This document shows positions 26,891 to 34,751 of a stretch of 64,000 nucleotides of DNA, piece after piece (position 1 is the stretch's first letter; each line of letters opens with the position of its first letter). The stretch comes from VBDM01 sp964430565 (GTDB lineage Bacteria; Pseudomonadota; Gammaproteobacteria; Burkholderiales; SG8-39), in contig CAYSFD010000052.1 in the NCBI GenBank assembly GCA_964430565.1, positions 1-64,000 on the forward strand. Reading direction: 5' to 3'. The notes beneath the pieces were generated by a model that made no database searches, was not told the origin of the DNA, and worked only from the letters and a program-made list of their open reading frames with translations. A program made the translations under genes and the position numbers.

Positions 26891-27919
26891 ATGCTGGTGC
26901 TGGGGATAGAGACCTCCTGCGACGAAACTGGCGTCGCCGTCTACGACAGCGGTCGCGGCCTGCTCGCCCACGCACTCCACTCGCAAGTACAGCTTCACGA
27001 TCCGTACGGCGGGGTTGTGCCTGAACTCGCATCGCGCGACCACATTCGGTGCCTGCTTCCTCTCATCCGCCAAGTCCTGCACAAAGCAGGCATTAAGGAG
27101 CCGGACCTCGACGGGATTGCCTTTACGCAGGGCCCGGGGCTCGCCGGCGCCTTGCTGGTAGGCGCCGCTGTCGCGAACAGCCTCGCTTTCGGCCTGGGGA
27201 TCAGGGCGATCGGCGTACACCACCTCGAAGGGCATCTGCTTTCGCCTCTGCTCGAGAGAAATGCGCCGCCCTTCCCATTCGTCGCGCTGTTGGTTTCAGG
27301 GGGCCACACCCAACTGATGCGCGTGTCGGGCGTGGGTGGATACGACATGCTGGGTGAAACCCTGGACGATGCCGCCGGGGAAGCTTTCGACAAGACCGCC
27401 AAGCTGCTTGGGCTCGGCTATCCCGGCGGACCGGCGCTCGCAATGCTCGCGGAGCGCGGCAGGTCCGATCGCTTCGAACTTCCGCGCCCCATGCTCGATC
27501 GACTGGAAAAAAACGGCGACCTCAATTTCAGTTTCAGCGGTCTGAAGACCGCGGTCGTGACCCTCGTCCGCCAACGGACGCTCGACGAGCAGACGCGCGC
27601 CGATATTGCCGCGGCCTTCCAGGAAGCCGTGGCCGACGTGCTCGTTGCGAAATCGCGCGCCGCAATTGCGCGCGCGGGCCTGGACAGGCTGGTCGTGGCC
27701 GGGGGCGTCGGCGCCAACTTGCGCCTGCGCGCTATGCTCGACGCGGCCGCGGCGCGCGACAAGTTCAGCGTGTTCTACCCGGCGATGGAATTCTGCACCG
27801 ATAACGGCGCGATGATTGCGCTGGCGGGATGTCTGAGGCTGCAAGCGGGAAAGGCAGGCGCGGTCTCGGGCGGATTTCTGGTCATGCCGCGCTGGGACCT
27901 AGCGAGCGTCGCGGCCTGA
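26891..27919 (+). CDS. tsaD: tRNA N6-adenosine threonylcarbamoyltransferase
   Basis: Catalytic subunit for t6A37 formation on ANN-decoding tRNAs, 342 residues. The ASKHA-fold start MLVLGIETSCDETGVAVYD, the metal-binding HHLEGH at residues 110-115, and the nucleotide-binding SGGHTQL and GGVGANLRLR are all present. The ATG at 26891 matches the family start; the frame is open further upstream across the rpsU promoter. A weak hairpin (GGGGA/TCCCC near 27936-27957) follows the stop. It is divergent from rpsU. Confidence 0.97.
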   Translation: MLVLGIETSCDETGVAVYDSGRGLLAHALHSQVQLHDPYGGVVPELASRDHIRCLLPLIRQVLHKAGIKEPDLDGIAFTQGPGLAGALLVGAAVANSLAFGLGIRAIGVHHLEGHLLSPLLERNAPPFPFVALLVSGGHTQLMRVSGVGGYDMLGETLDDAAGEAFDKTAKLLGLGYPGGPALAMLAERGRSDRFELPRPMLDRLEKNGDLNFSFSGLKTAVVTLVRQRTLDEQTRADIAAAFQEAVADVLVAKSRAAIARAGLDRLVVAGGVGANLRLRAMLDAAAARDKFSVFYPAMEFCTDNGAMIALAGCLRLQAGKAGAVSGGFLVMPRWDLASVAA

Positions 27920-27973
27920 TCGCTGAAGGGGGTAACGGGGGAACACTAAGGGTCCCCTGTTCGTATCAGCTCC

Positions 27974-28603
27974 TCAGGCGCTGGCCGAATCCCGCTTTTC
28001 GCCGATTCGACGCTCTTTGCCGGCGACGAGTTTGAGGATGTTCGTCTTGTGTCGCCAAACGAGCAGTGCCGACAGCAGAATCACGGCCGACAGCATCGAA
28101 CCCAGTTCGAATCCGAGCAGCGTCATGGAAAACGCGTAGATCGGCGCAAACACCGCCGAGACGATGGCTGCGAGCGACGAATACCGAAAGAAGAGCGCGA
28201 TAATGATCCAGGTCGCGAACGTCGCAAGACCGAGCCACGGATGGATCGCGAGCAGGATCCCTGCCGCTGTGGATACCCCCTTCCCGCCCCTGAAGCCGAA
28301 GAACACCGGGAACAAATGGCCGAGGAACACCGCGACCGCGCAAGCCGATACGCCGATTGCCTCAACGCCGTAATCCCCGGCGTAACGCATCGCGAGAAAC
28401 ACCGCGAGCCAGCCCTTTCCGCCATCGCCGACGAGCGTGAGCAGTGCGGCGAGCTTCTTGCCCGTGCGCAGCACATTGGTCGCGCCGGGATTCCCCGAGC
28501 CGTACGAGCGCGGGTCAGGGAGCGCAAAGGCGCAGCTCACGATGACCGCGAAGGACAGCGACCCGATCAGGTACGCGATGAGTATGAATGCTGCGGTCGC
28601 CAT
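27974..28603 (-). CDS. plsY: Acyl-phosphate:glycerol-3-phosphate acyltransferase
   Basis: Integral membrane enzyme making lysophosphatidate from acyl-phosphate, the first step of phospholipid synthesis in most bacteria. The protein has 209 residues and several membrane helices. Conserved motifs are the YGSGNPGATNVLRTGK loop, the second motif in GHLFPVFFGFRGGKGVSTA, and a third near the C-terminus (WRHKTNILKLVAG). The N-terminus MATAAFILIAYLIGSLSFA is typical. It is divergent from folB with 45 bases between. Confidence 0.96.
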   Translation of the reverse strand: MATAAFILIAYLIGSLSFAVIVSCAFALPDPRSYGSGNPGATNVLRTGKKLAALLTLVGDGGKGWLAVFLAMRYAGDYGVEAIGVSACAVAVFLGHLFPVFFGFRGGKGVSTAAGILLAIHPWLGLATFATWIIIALFFRYSSLAAIVSAVFAPIYAFSMTLLGFELGSMLSAVILLSALLVWRHKTNILKLVAGKERRIGEKRDSASA

Positions 28604-28648
28604 GGCGTTCCTCTAGAATGCGGCAGAGTCTAGACCCGGAAGCGAACA

Positions 28649-29011
28649 TTGGACACCGTTTTCATCCGCCAGCTCCGGTTGCAGGCCTGGATCGGGCTCT
28701 ACCGCCACGAGAAAGTCGCCCCGCAGACGATCGAGATTGATCTCGAGATCGCCTTGCCTACCGGCAGCGCCGTGTTCAAGACCAGAAAGGTCGCAGACAC
28801 GGTCGACTACGGGATAGTCGTGGAACGCATCCGCGTGCTGCTCGAAAGGGAGCGCTTCGGCCTCGTCGAGAACCTCGCCGAGCGCATCGCCGATCTGATA
28901 CTGAATGACTTTGAGTCACCGCGCGTCAAGGTGAGCGTCACCAAGCTCGGCGTGTTGCGCGAGGCGAGGCATGTGGGGGTGAGTATCGAGCGAAGCCGCA
29001 CCCGCACCTAG
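28649..29011 (+). CDS. folB: Dihydroneopterin aldolase
   Basis: Cytosolic folate-pathway enzyme of 120 residues that converts dihydroneopterin to hydroxymethyl-dihydropterin. The N-terminal MDTVFIRQLRLQAWIGLYRHE, the central TVDYGIVVERI and the catalytic-lysine region RVKVSVTKLGVLREARHVGV are typical. Translation must begin at TTG (28649), since no ATG or GTG gives this N-terminus. Divergent from plsY; convergent with xerD. Confidence 0.93.
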   Translation: MDTVFIRQLRLQAWIGLYRHEKVAPQTIEIDLEIALPTGSAVFKTRKVADTVDYGIVVERIRVLLERERFGLVENLAERIADLILNDFESPRVKVSVTKLGVLREARHVGVSIERSRTRT

Positions 29012-29041
29012 AGCTAAGCTCAATTCGAGCATCTCTCCGGC

Positions 29042-29956
29042 TCACCCACGCGGGTGGTGCTTCGCGTGCAGCGCCTTCAGTCGCTCACGCGCGACGTGCG
29101 TATAGATCTGGGTGGTCGAGATGTCGGCATGCCCGAGCAATAGCTGCACCACCCGCAGATCCGCCCCGTGGTTCAGGAGGTGCGTCGCAAATGCATGCCG
29201 CAGCGTGTGCGGCGAGAGCGCTTTGCCGGGAATCGCGCTTGCCGCGCGCTTCTTTACCAAGAACCAAAAAGCCTGCCGCGTCATCGGCGCGCCGCGTCCC
29301 GTCACAAACACGTACTCGCTCGCGCGTTTCTTCAGGAGCGCCGGCCGAGCTTCTTTCAAGTAGCGCTGCAGCCAAGCGAGCGCCTCCTCACCCAGCGGCA
29401 CCAAGCGTTCCTTTGAGCCCTTGCCGAAGATGCGCACCACACCCATGTCGAAGCTGACCTCGGCAAGCTTCAGGCGCGTGAGCTCCGAGGCGCGCAGCCC
29501 GCTCGCGTAGAGCACTTCCAGCATCGCTCGGTCGCGAAGCCCGTGCCGCGTCTCCGGGTCCGGTTGCGCGAGCAGCGCCTCGACCTCGGCCTCGGAGAGC
29601 GTCTTGGGAAACCGCGGCGATTTCTTCGGCGGATCGAGCTTGAGCGTGGGATCGATCACGATGCGCCGCTCGCGCACGAGGTAACGATAGAACCGCTTGA
29701 GGCTGGAGTGGAGGCGCGCCTGCGTGCTCGATCTGATGCCCCGTTTCTTCCCGCGCGGAGAATAGCGCCAGGCGAAGTAACCGGCGAGGTCCGCCTCCGT
29801 TGCGGAGAGGAGCGAAGCGTGCCCCTGTTTCTCCAACCATCCGGCGAAAAGGCGCAGATCGCGCCGGTAGGACTCCAGCGTGTTTTTCGCGAGCCCATCC
29901 TCCAGCCAGACGGCGTCGCAGAAATCGTCGAGCAGCGCGGCGTTGTCCGCGTTCAT
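29042..29956 (-). CDS. xerD: Tyrosine recombinase XerD
   Basis: Site-specific recombinase that resolves chromosome dimers at dif, 304 residues. The catalytic set is complete: Arg155 (SGLRASEL), Lys179 (GKGSKERLVPLG), His250 and Arg253 (HTLRHAFATHLL), His276 (LLGHADISTTQ) and the nucleophile Tyr285 (IYTHV). The N-terminal core-binding domain starts LLDDFCDAVWLEDGLAKNTL, the XerD rather than XerC pattern. It is 7 bases downstream of ogt on the same strand and probably co-transcribed. No dif site is visible in the window. Confidence 0.95.
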   Translation of the reverse strand: MNADNAALLDDFCDAVWLEDGLAKNTLESYRRDLRLFAGWLEKQGHASLLSATEADLAGYFAWRYSPRGKKRGIRSSTQARLHSSLKRFYRYLVRERRIVIDPTLKLDPPKKSPRFPKTLSEAEVEALLAQPDPETRHGLRDRAMLEVLYASGLRASELTRLKLAEVSFDMGVVRIFGKGSKERLVPLGEEALAWLQRYLKEARPALLKKRASEYVFVTGRGAPMTRQAFWFLVKKRAASAIPGKALSPHTLRHAFATHLLNHGADLRVVQLLLGHADISTTQIYTHVARERLKALHAKHHPRG

Positions 29957-29963
29957 CGCGTGG

Positions 29964-30524
29964 TTAGGAGGCTGTATCAGAATTCCATTTACCGACCATC
30001 TTTGCGCCGTCAGGCCACAATAGGATCCCTCGTTGTCGTAGTGGTCCCATAGCTCCCTCGTGCGAGAGTAGCCAGCGCTTTACCGAAAGTTGAAAACCGC
30101 CGTCGCTGTGCGCAAACCCGCCGATGGTCGCGGCGGCAACAACGCGGTGGCAGGGAACGACCAGCGGAAAGGGATTCTCGCCGCAGGCCTGGCCCACCGC
30201 TCGCGGCGCCGAACGCAGCTCTTGCGCGAGCTCGCCATAGCTTCGGGTCCGGCCCGAAGCTATGGCGGCGATCTTCGTCCATACTCGCCGCTGAAATTCC
30301 GTACCCCGCCGCGCAAGCGGCAGATCGAAGCGAAACTCCGGATCGGCAAGGTAGCGCCCGATCTGCGCGCACGCCCGCGCGGCGAGGCGATTCTGCGGCG
30401 CAAGCGCCTTGTTCGCTTTCGGCAGAAACTTGATCTCGGCGAGGACATTGCCTTCCGTGCGAATGCCGAGAACGGCAAACGGCGTCGGCAGTTTGGCCTC
30501 AAAACCAGCGTGTATGGAATTCAT
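29964..30524 (-). CDS. ogt: Methylated-DNA--protein-cysteine S-methyltransferase
   Basis: Suicide DNA-repair protein that removes O6-alkyl groups from guanine, 186 residues. The acceptor is Cys125 in FPLVVPCHRVVAA; the DNA-reading helix contains SAPRAVGQACGENPFP with the arginine finger. The C-terminus runs about 20 residues past the usual end. It is followed directly by xerD. Whether it is closer to Ogt or Ada-C cannot be decided from sequence alone, so the symbol is tentative. Confidence 0.92.
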   Translation of the reverse strand: MNSIHAGFEAKLPTPFAVLGIRTEGNVLAEIKFLPKANKALAPQNRLAARACAQIGRYLADPEFRFDLPLARRGTEFQRRVWTKIAAIASGRTRSYGELAQELRSAPRAVGQACGENPFPLVVPCHRVVAAATIGGFAHSDGGFQLSVKRWLLSHEGAMGPLRQRGILLWPDGAKMVGKWNSDTAS

Positions 30525-30557
30525 CGTGTCCTAAACCACTTGTCCGCCCGCCGCGCA

Positions 30558-31307
30558 CTACTCGACGCCTGCCGCGGCGAACAACGCCTTGCCGGAAGGA
30601 CTCCCGAGGTAGCGCACGAGACTTCGGGCGACTTCCCCGTTCGAAGCTGCGGTCGCAACCGCCGCTGCGTACGAAGTGTAGTTCTGCACTTCCGCCGGAA
30701 ATGGCCCGACGAGTCTCAACCCCTTCTCTTTATGCATCAGGATCTCGGTGATCGGACCAAAGCCGATCTCTTTGCCCTTGCCCTTCAGCACGTGCTCCAT
30801 GACCGAACCTGCGTCGGCATAACGGGTGGTCTTGCTTTCGATCTGCTCGTAGACACCCATCTTCTTAAAAAGGTCTTCAATGTACAAACCGGTGGACGCC
30901 CGGTTGAACACCACGGATTCCGCCCCCATCACGGAGCGCCGCAGCGCTTCGGCGCTCGAAATATCGGGAACCGGCGCTCCGGTGCGCACGGCCACCCCCA
31001 TTCCCACCCGCCCTACGTCGACTCGCTCCTCGCCGACCTTGCCGGCTTTGGCGAAAGCGTCCATCGCGGCCGGCGGCGCGATCACCACGTCGAACTTCTC
31101 CCCGCTGTCGATACGCTTGCGAATCTGGGGTGCCGTATTGAAAGTGAGCTTCACCGTGTCTCCGGTCTGTTTTTGAAACGCTGCGACCACCGCCCGCAGC
31201 CCTGGCTCGATGGCGCCCGCGCTCAGAACTGCGATCTCGGCCGCCGCTGCGCCTTGAGCCAATAACACTCCCAAGGCTGCTCCCCATGCTGCTCCAGAAT
31301 TTTTCAT
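30558..31307 (-). CDS. Molybdate-type (ModA-like) periplasmic binding protein, orphan
   Basis: A 249-residue extracellular solute-binding protein with a signal peptide ending at AAAA-E (about residue 24). The mature start EIAVLSAGAIEPGLRAVVAAF and the segment DVVIAPPAAMD are ModA-like, but in place of the ModA Ser-Ser anion motif there is SAGAIEP, so the ligand may not be molybdate. No modB or modC is adjacent. The start at 31307 is preferred to 31334 because the signal peptide begins there. It lies 59 bases beyond the TRAP permease on the same strand. Confidence 0.82.
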   Translation of the reverse strand: MKNSGAAWGAALGVLLAQGAAAAEIAVLSAGAIEPGLRAVVAAFQKQTGDTVKLTFNTAPQIRKRIDSGEKFDVVIAPPAAMDAFAKAGKVGEERVDVGRVGMGVAVRTGAPVPDISSAEALRRSVMGAESVVFNRASTGLYIEDLFKKMGVYEQIESKTTRYADAGSVMEHVLKGKGKEIGFGPITEILMHKEKGLRLVGPFPAEVQNYTSYAAAVATAASNGEVARSLVRYLGSPSGKALFAAAGVE

Positions 31308-31366
31308 GTGTTCCCTCTCGTCCAACAGTCCCAAGACAACTCATCCGTAACCGCCGCCGCGAGTCC

Positions 31367-33601
31367 CTATCCCGCGGGAGCAGGCGATTCAGCACGGCGC
31401 AGCTTCTGCGATACCAACACGATCGCGATCAGCACGATGCCAATATAGTCAAACGCCACGCGCGGGTAAACCAGAGCGAGACCGGCGAGGATGAGCAACC
31501 AGCGCTCGACCCGGGTTGTCTTCCGGAACAACCAGCCCTGCATTCCCCCGGCGAGCGCCGCGATACCGATCATCGCCGTCACACACACCGTCGCGATGTC
31601 CAACACATTGGCATTGGCGAGCCCTTTGAACGAACCGTACAGCAGCAGCCCCAGCCCCGCCGGGTCGAGCACGAACACGAACGGTACGAGGAACGCCGGC
31701 ATGGTGTACTTCCACGATTGCAGCGTGGTCCGGTAAGGATCGCCGCCGGTAATCGCGGCCGCGGCGAACGGCGAGAGCGCCGTCGGGGGCGACACCTCGG
31801 AGAGCACGGCGTAGTAGAAGATGAACATGTGCGCCGCGAAGTCCGGCACGCCCAGAATGATCAATGCCGGCGCGGCGATGACCGCGCAGATGATGTAGGA
31901 CGCGGTCACCGGCACTGCCAGCCCCACGATCCACACGATGAGCGAGGTGAAGATCGCCGTGTAGAGCAGTTTCACGTCGTGCGCGAGCCCCTTGGTGGCT
32001 TCCACGCCGACCGCCGAAAGCAGGCTCATCGTTCCTTGGGTCAGGGAGTCGGCGTAGCCGATCACGATGGCGCTGAACTTGAGTCCGAGGCCGGTCAGCG
32101 TCACCACGCCGACGATGATGCCCGCCGCCGCGCAGGTGGCGGCCACGTTCAGCATACTGACGGAGCCGGCTTCGAACGCCTTCACGAGCTTACCCGGCCA
32201 CAGGCGCCACACCGGCCGGAGCAAGGCGGCGGCGACGAGCGCGAGCGCGCCAGCGGGAAACGCCCAGCTCAACGCGTCCGGACGGAAACCGCCCTTGACC
32301 AGGGAGTAGATCACGCACGCCGCGACTGCGACGATCGCGAACAGAACCGTCTGCCGCCTGCTCATCAACGCGCAGTCCGGATGCAGAGCGCTGGTGACGA
32401 ACGCCGCCACGGTCGCCCAGAACACCGCTGCGACCGGCGAGAAGCCGAGCAGCATGAAGACGATGATCGCGACCAGCGAGAGAAAGTGGAAGCCGAAGCG
32501 TCTCGTCAGATTCCAGAGCGTATCCGCCTTGTCGAACGGGACCTGCTTCATCCCGAACTTGCGCGCGTCGAGCTCGACCATCAGGAAGAGGGCAAAGTAG
32601 TAAAGGCAGGTCGGTATGGTCGCCATCAGGATCACGTCGAGGTACGAGATCTTGAGGAATTCCGCGATCAGGAACGCCGCCGCGCCCAGCACCGGCGGCG
32701 AGATGATCGCGCCGAGACCTCCCGCCGCGAGCAGCCCTCCCGCCGCGTCCTTGCCATAGCCCGCTTTTGCGAGCATAGGGTAAGCCACCGTTCCGAGCGT
32801 CACCGTAGTGGCGACGCCGCTCCCCGACGGGCCGCCGAGCAGGAAAGACGACAGCACGATGGTGCGCCCGGCGCCGGTAGGCTTGCCGCCCATCGCCGTA
32901 AACGAGAAATCGATGAAGAATTTTCCCGCCCCCGAGAACTGCAGGAACGCGCCGTAGATGGTGAACAGAATGATGAGCGAGGAGGAAACGTCCACGGGCA
33001 CGCCGAAGATCCCCTCCAGCGTCATGTACATGTGGCCGACCAGCCGCGAGATGTCGTAGCCGCGGTGCGTCCACGGCTGGCCCAAGTGCGGGCCGAGCAT
33101 CGCGTACGCGACGAACAGCACGCACACGAACGGCATGATCCACCCGGTGCCGCGGCGCGCCGCCTCCAGGACGAGCAGCGTCAGGATCACGCCGAACACC
33201 ATGTCAAGATTGGACGGGATGGTGCTGCGGTCGGTGAAGTCGTCGCCGCCGACGAGGCCGTAGCCGATGACGAGCAGAGACAGCGCCACCGCGATCCAGT
33301 CCCACCAAAGGACGCGGTGGCGGAAACGCCGGGAGAACGGGAACAGCAGGAATACGAGGAACAGGACGAAGCCGACGTGGATCATGCGCAACTGCTGCGT
33401 CGGCACGATCGCGTACGCGGCGTAAAGGTGGAACAGCGACATGACGACCGCCGCCACCACCACCAGGCGGCCGAGGAAACCGGTCAGGCGGTTGGTCGCA
33501 CCTTCCTCGGCCTCGATATACTGCTCGGCCTTCTTCAGCGCCTCCTCGCTGATAAGCACTTTATCCTGACGCGGCCCGGGCGTCCGGTTGTCTTCCGGCA
33601 T
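31367..33601 (-). CDS. TRAP transporter fused permease (4TM/12TM)
   Basis: A 744-residue inner-membrane protein that joins the small (DctQ-like) and large (DctM-like) TRAP subunits. After a charged cytoplasmic N-terminus come four membrane helices, then the DctM-like part with many hydrophobic segments; SSFLLGGPSGSGVATTVTLG and GLGAIISPPVLGAAAFLIAE are typical of the fused family. It should use the ion gradient to import a carboxylate delivered by the TAXI-type receptor encoded upstream (90-base gap). The ATG at 33601 (MPEDNRTPG) is preferred over 33637. Confidence 0.93.
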   Translation of the reverse strand: MPEDNRTPGPRQDKVLISEEALKKAEQYIEAEEGATNRLTGFLGRLVVVAAVVMSLFHLYAAYAIVPTQQLRMIHVGFVLFLVFLLFPFSRRFRHRVLWWDWIAVALSLLVIGYGLVGGDDFTDRSTIPSNLDMVFGVILTLLVLEAARRGTGWIMPFVCVLFVAYAMLGPHLGQPWTHRGYDISRLVGHMYMTLEGIFGVPVDVSSSLIILFTIYGAFLQFSGAGKFFIDFSFTAMGGKPTGAGRTIVLSSFLLGGPSGSGVATTVTLGTVAYPMLAKAGYGKDAAGGLLAAGGLGAIISPPVLGAAAFLIAEFLKISYLDVILMATIPTCLYYFALFLMVELDARKFGMKQVPFDKADTLWNLTRRFGFHFLSLVAIIVFMLLGFSPVAAVFWATVAAFVTSALHPDCALMSRRQTVLFAIVAVAACVIYSLVKGGFRPDALSWAFPAGALALVAAALLRPVWRLWPGKLVKAFEAGSVSMLNVAATCAAAGIIVGVVTLTGLGLKFSAIVIGYADSLTQGTMSLLSAVGVEATKGLAHDVKLLYTAIFTSLIVWIVGLAVPVTASYIICAVIAAPALIILGVPDFAAHMFIFYYAVLSEVSPPTALSPFAAAAITGGDPYRTTLQSWKYTMPAFLVPFVFVLDPAGLGLLLYGSFKGLANANVLDIATVCVTAMIGIAALAGGMQGWLFRKTTRVERWLLILAGLALVYPRVAFDYIGIVLIAIVLVSQKLRRAESPAPAG

Positions 33602-33691
33602 CGGCGCCTCTCCCCTTTCTGGCGTTCCGCGCAACAATAAATCCAGCGCGCCCGGCGCTGGATTTCACTTAAGCCCGGGATGGCCCGAAGC

Positions 33692-34660
33692 TTACTTGAC
33701 GTTCAGCCCTCTTTCGCGGAAGTACTTGGCCGCGCCGGGATGGAACGGAATCACGATCGCCGCATTGTTCTGGTACTTCAAATCGAAGTTCTCTGATTCC
33801 TTGTGCACCCGGACCATGTCCTCCTTGCGCTCGAACATCGTCTTCACGATGTCGTAGGCGACCTGGTCCGGGGTGTCGGCGCCCGTCACCAGGATGTTCC
33901 AGATGGTGGTGACGTGCGCGTCCTTGTCCTGTCCCGGATAGGACTTGGCGGGGATGATGTCCCGGACGTAGAGCGGGCCGTACTTCTTGTTCAGCACCTC
34001 GGCCAGCTCGGCGTGCTCGATGAACTTGATCTTGATGCCCGGAGAGGCGGCGAGGTCGGTGACCGCCGCCGTGGGAATCCCGCCCGACCAGAAGTAAGCG
34101 TCGATCTTGCGGTCCTTGAGCGCGTTGCCCGACTCCTGCACCGTCAGGCGCTCGCGCACGATGTCCTTGTCGGGGTTGAGTCCGGACGCCTCCAGCACGC
34201 GGTTCGCCTTCACTTCCGTGCCGCTGCGCGGCGGGCCGGTCGAAACGCGCCGTCCCTTGAGATCGGCCACCTTGTTGATGCCGAGGCCCTCGAGGGTGAC
34301 GATGTGGAAGCGATTGGGGTAGAGCACCATCAGGCCCCGCACCGGCACCGGCCTGCCCTTGAATCTCTCCTGTCCCTTGTAGGCGTCCCAGCTCGCGTCC
34401 GCCATCGACAGCGCGACTTCCGCCTTCTTCGTCAGGATGAACTCGAGGTTGGCGATTGAGCCAGCGGTGGCTTCCGCCGTAGCATTGAGATTGGGGACGT
34501 ACTTGGTCAGGACGTTCGCCATGCCGCCGCCCATTGGGTAATAAACCCCACCGGTGGGACCGGTCGCGATCGAGAGCGTTATTTTCTGCTGCGCGGCCGC
34601 GGGCAACGCTGCGGCGGCACAGGCCGCGAGCGCGGTTGCTAGTAGTAAGAGCTTGCGCAT
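33692..34660 (-). CDS. TRAP transporter TAXI-family solute receptor
   Basis: Periplasmic receptor of 322 residues. A clear signal peptide ends at PAAA-Q (about residue 22), then ITLSIATGPTGGVYYPMGG, the TAXI family hallmark, follows. The mid-region KGRRVSTGPPRSGTEVKANRVLEA is typical too. TAXI receptors pair with fused TRAP permeases, as here. Known TAXI ligands include glutamate and 2-oxoglutarate in some species; the ligand here is unknown. AAGGAGGGG precedes the ATG at 34660. Confidence 0.94.
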   Translation of the reverse strand: MRKLLLLATALAACAAAALPAAAQQKITLSIATGPTGGVYYPMGGGMANVLTKYVPNLNATAEATAGSIANLEFILTKKAEVALSMADASWDAYKGQERFKGRPVPVRGLMVLYPNRFHIVTLEGLGINKVADLKGRRVSTGPPRSGTEVKANRVLEASGLNPDKDIVRERLTVQESGNALKDRKIDAYFWSGGIPTAAVTDLAASPGIKIKFIEHAELAEVLNKKYGPLYVRDIIPAKSYPGQDKDAHVTTIWNILVTGADTPDQVAYDIVKTMFERKEDMVRVHKESENFDLKYQNNAAIVIPFHPGAAKYFRERGLNVK

Positions 34661-34751
34661 GTTTCCCCTCCTTGTAATGGACTGCTTGCAGGAGAACGCA
34701 GTGTAGAGAGATTCTCCGGAACCGGTCAACTAGCCCCGGCGCCGCGATTCC

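Noticed and set aside
27936..27957. Hairpin GGGGA/TCCCC after tsaD as a terminator
   Set aside because: Only a 5-bp stem with a long loop and no T-tract; mentioned under tsaD but not listed separately.
31286..33640. A 784-codon open frame on the plus strand
   Set aside because: It is the antisense frame of the TRAP permease; its translation is Arg/His/Gln/Asp-rich with no domain, the usual shadow in GC-rich DNA.
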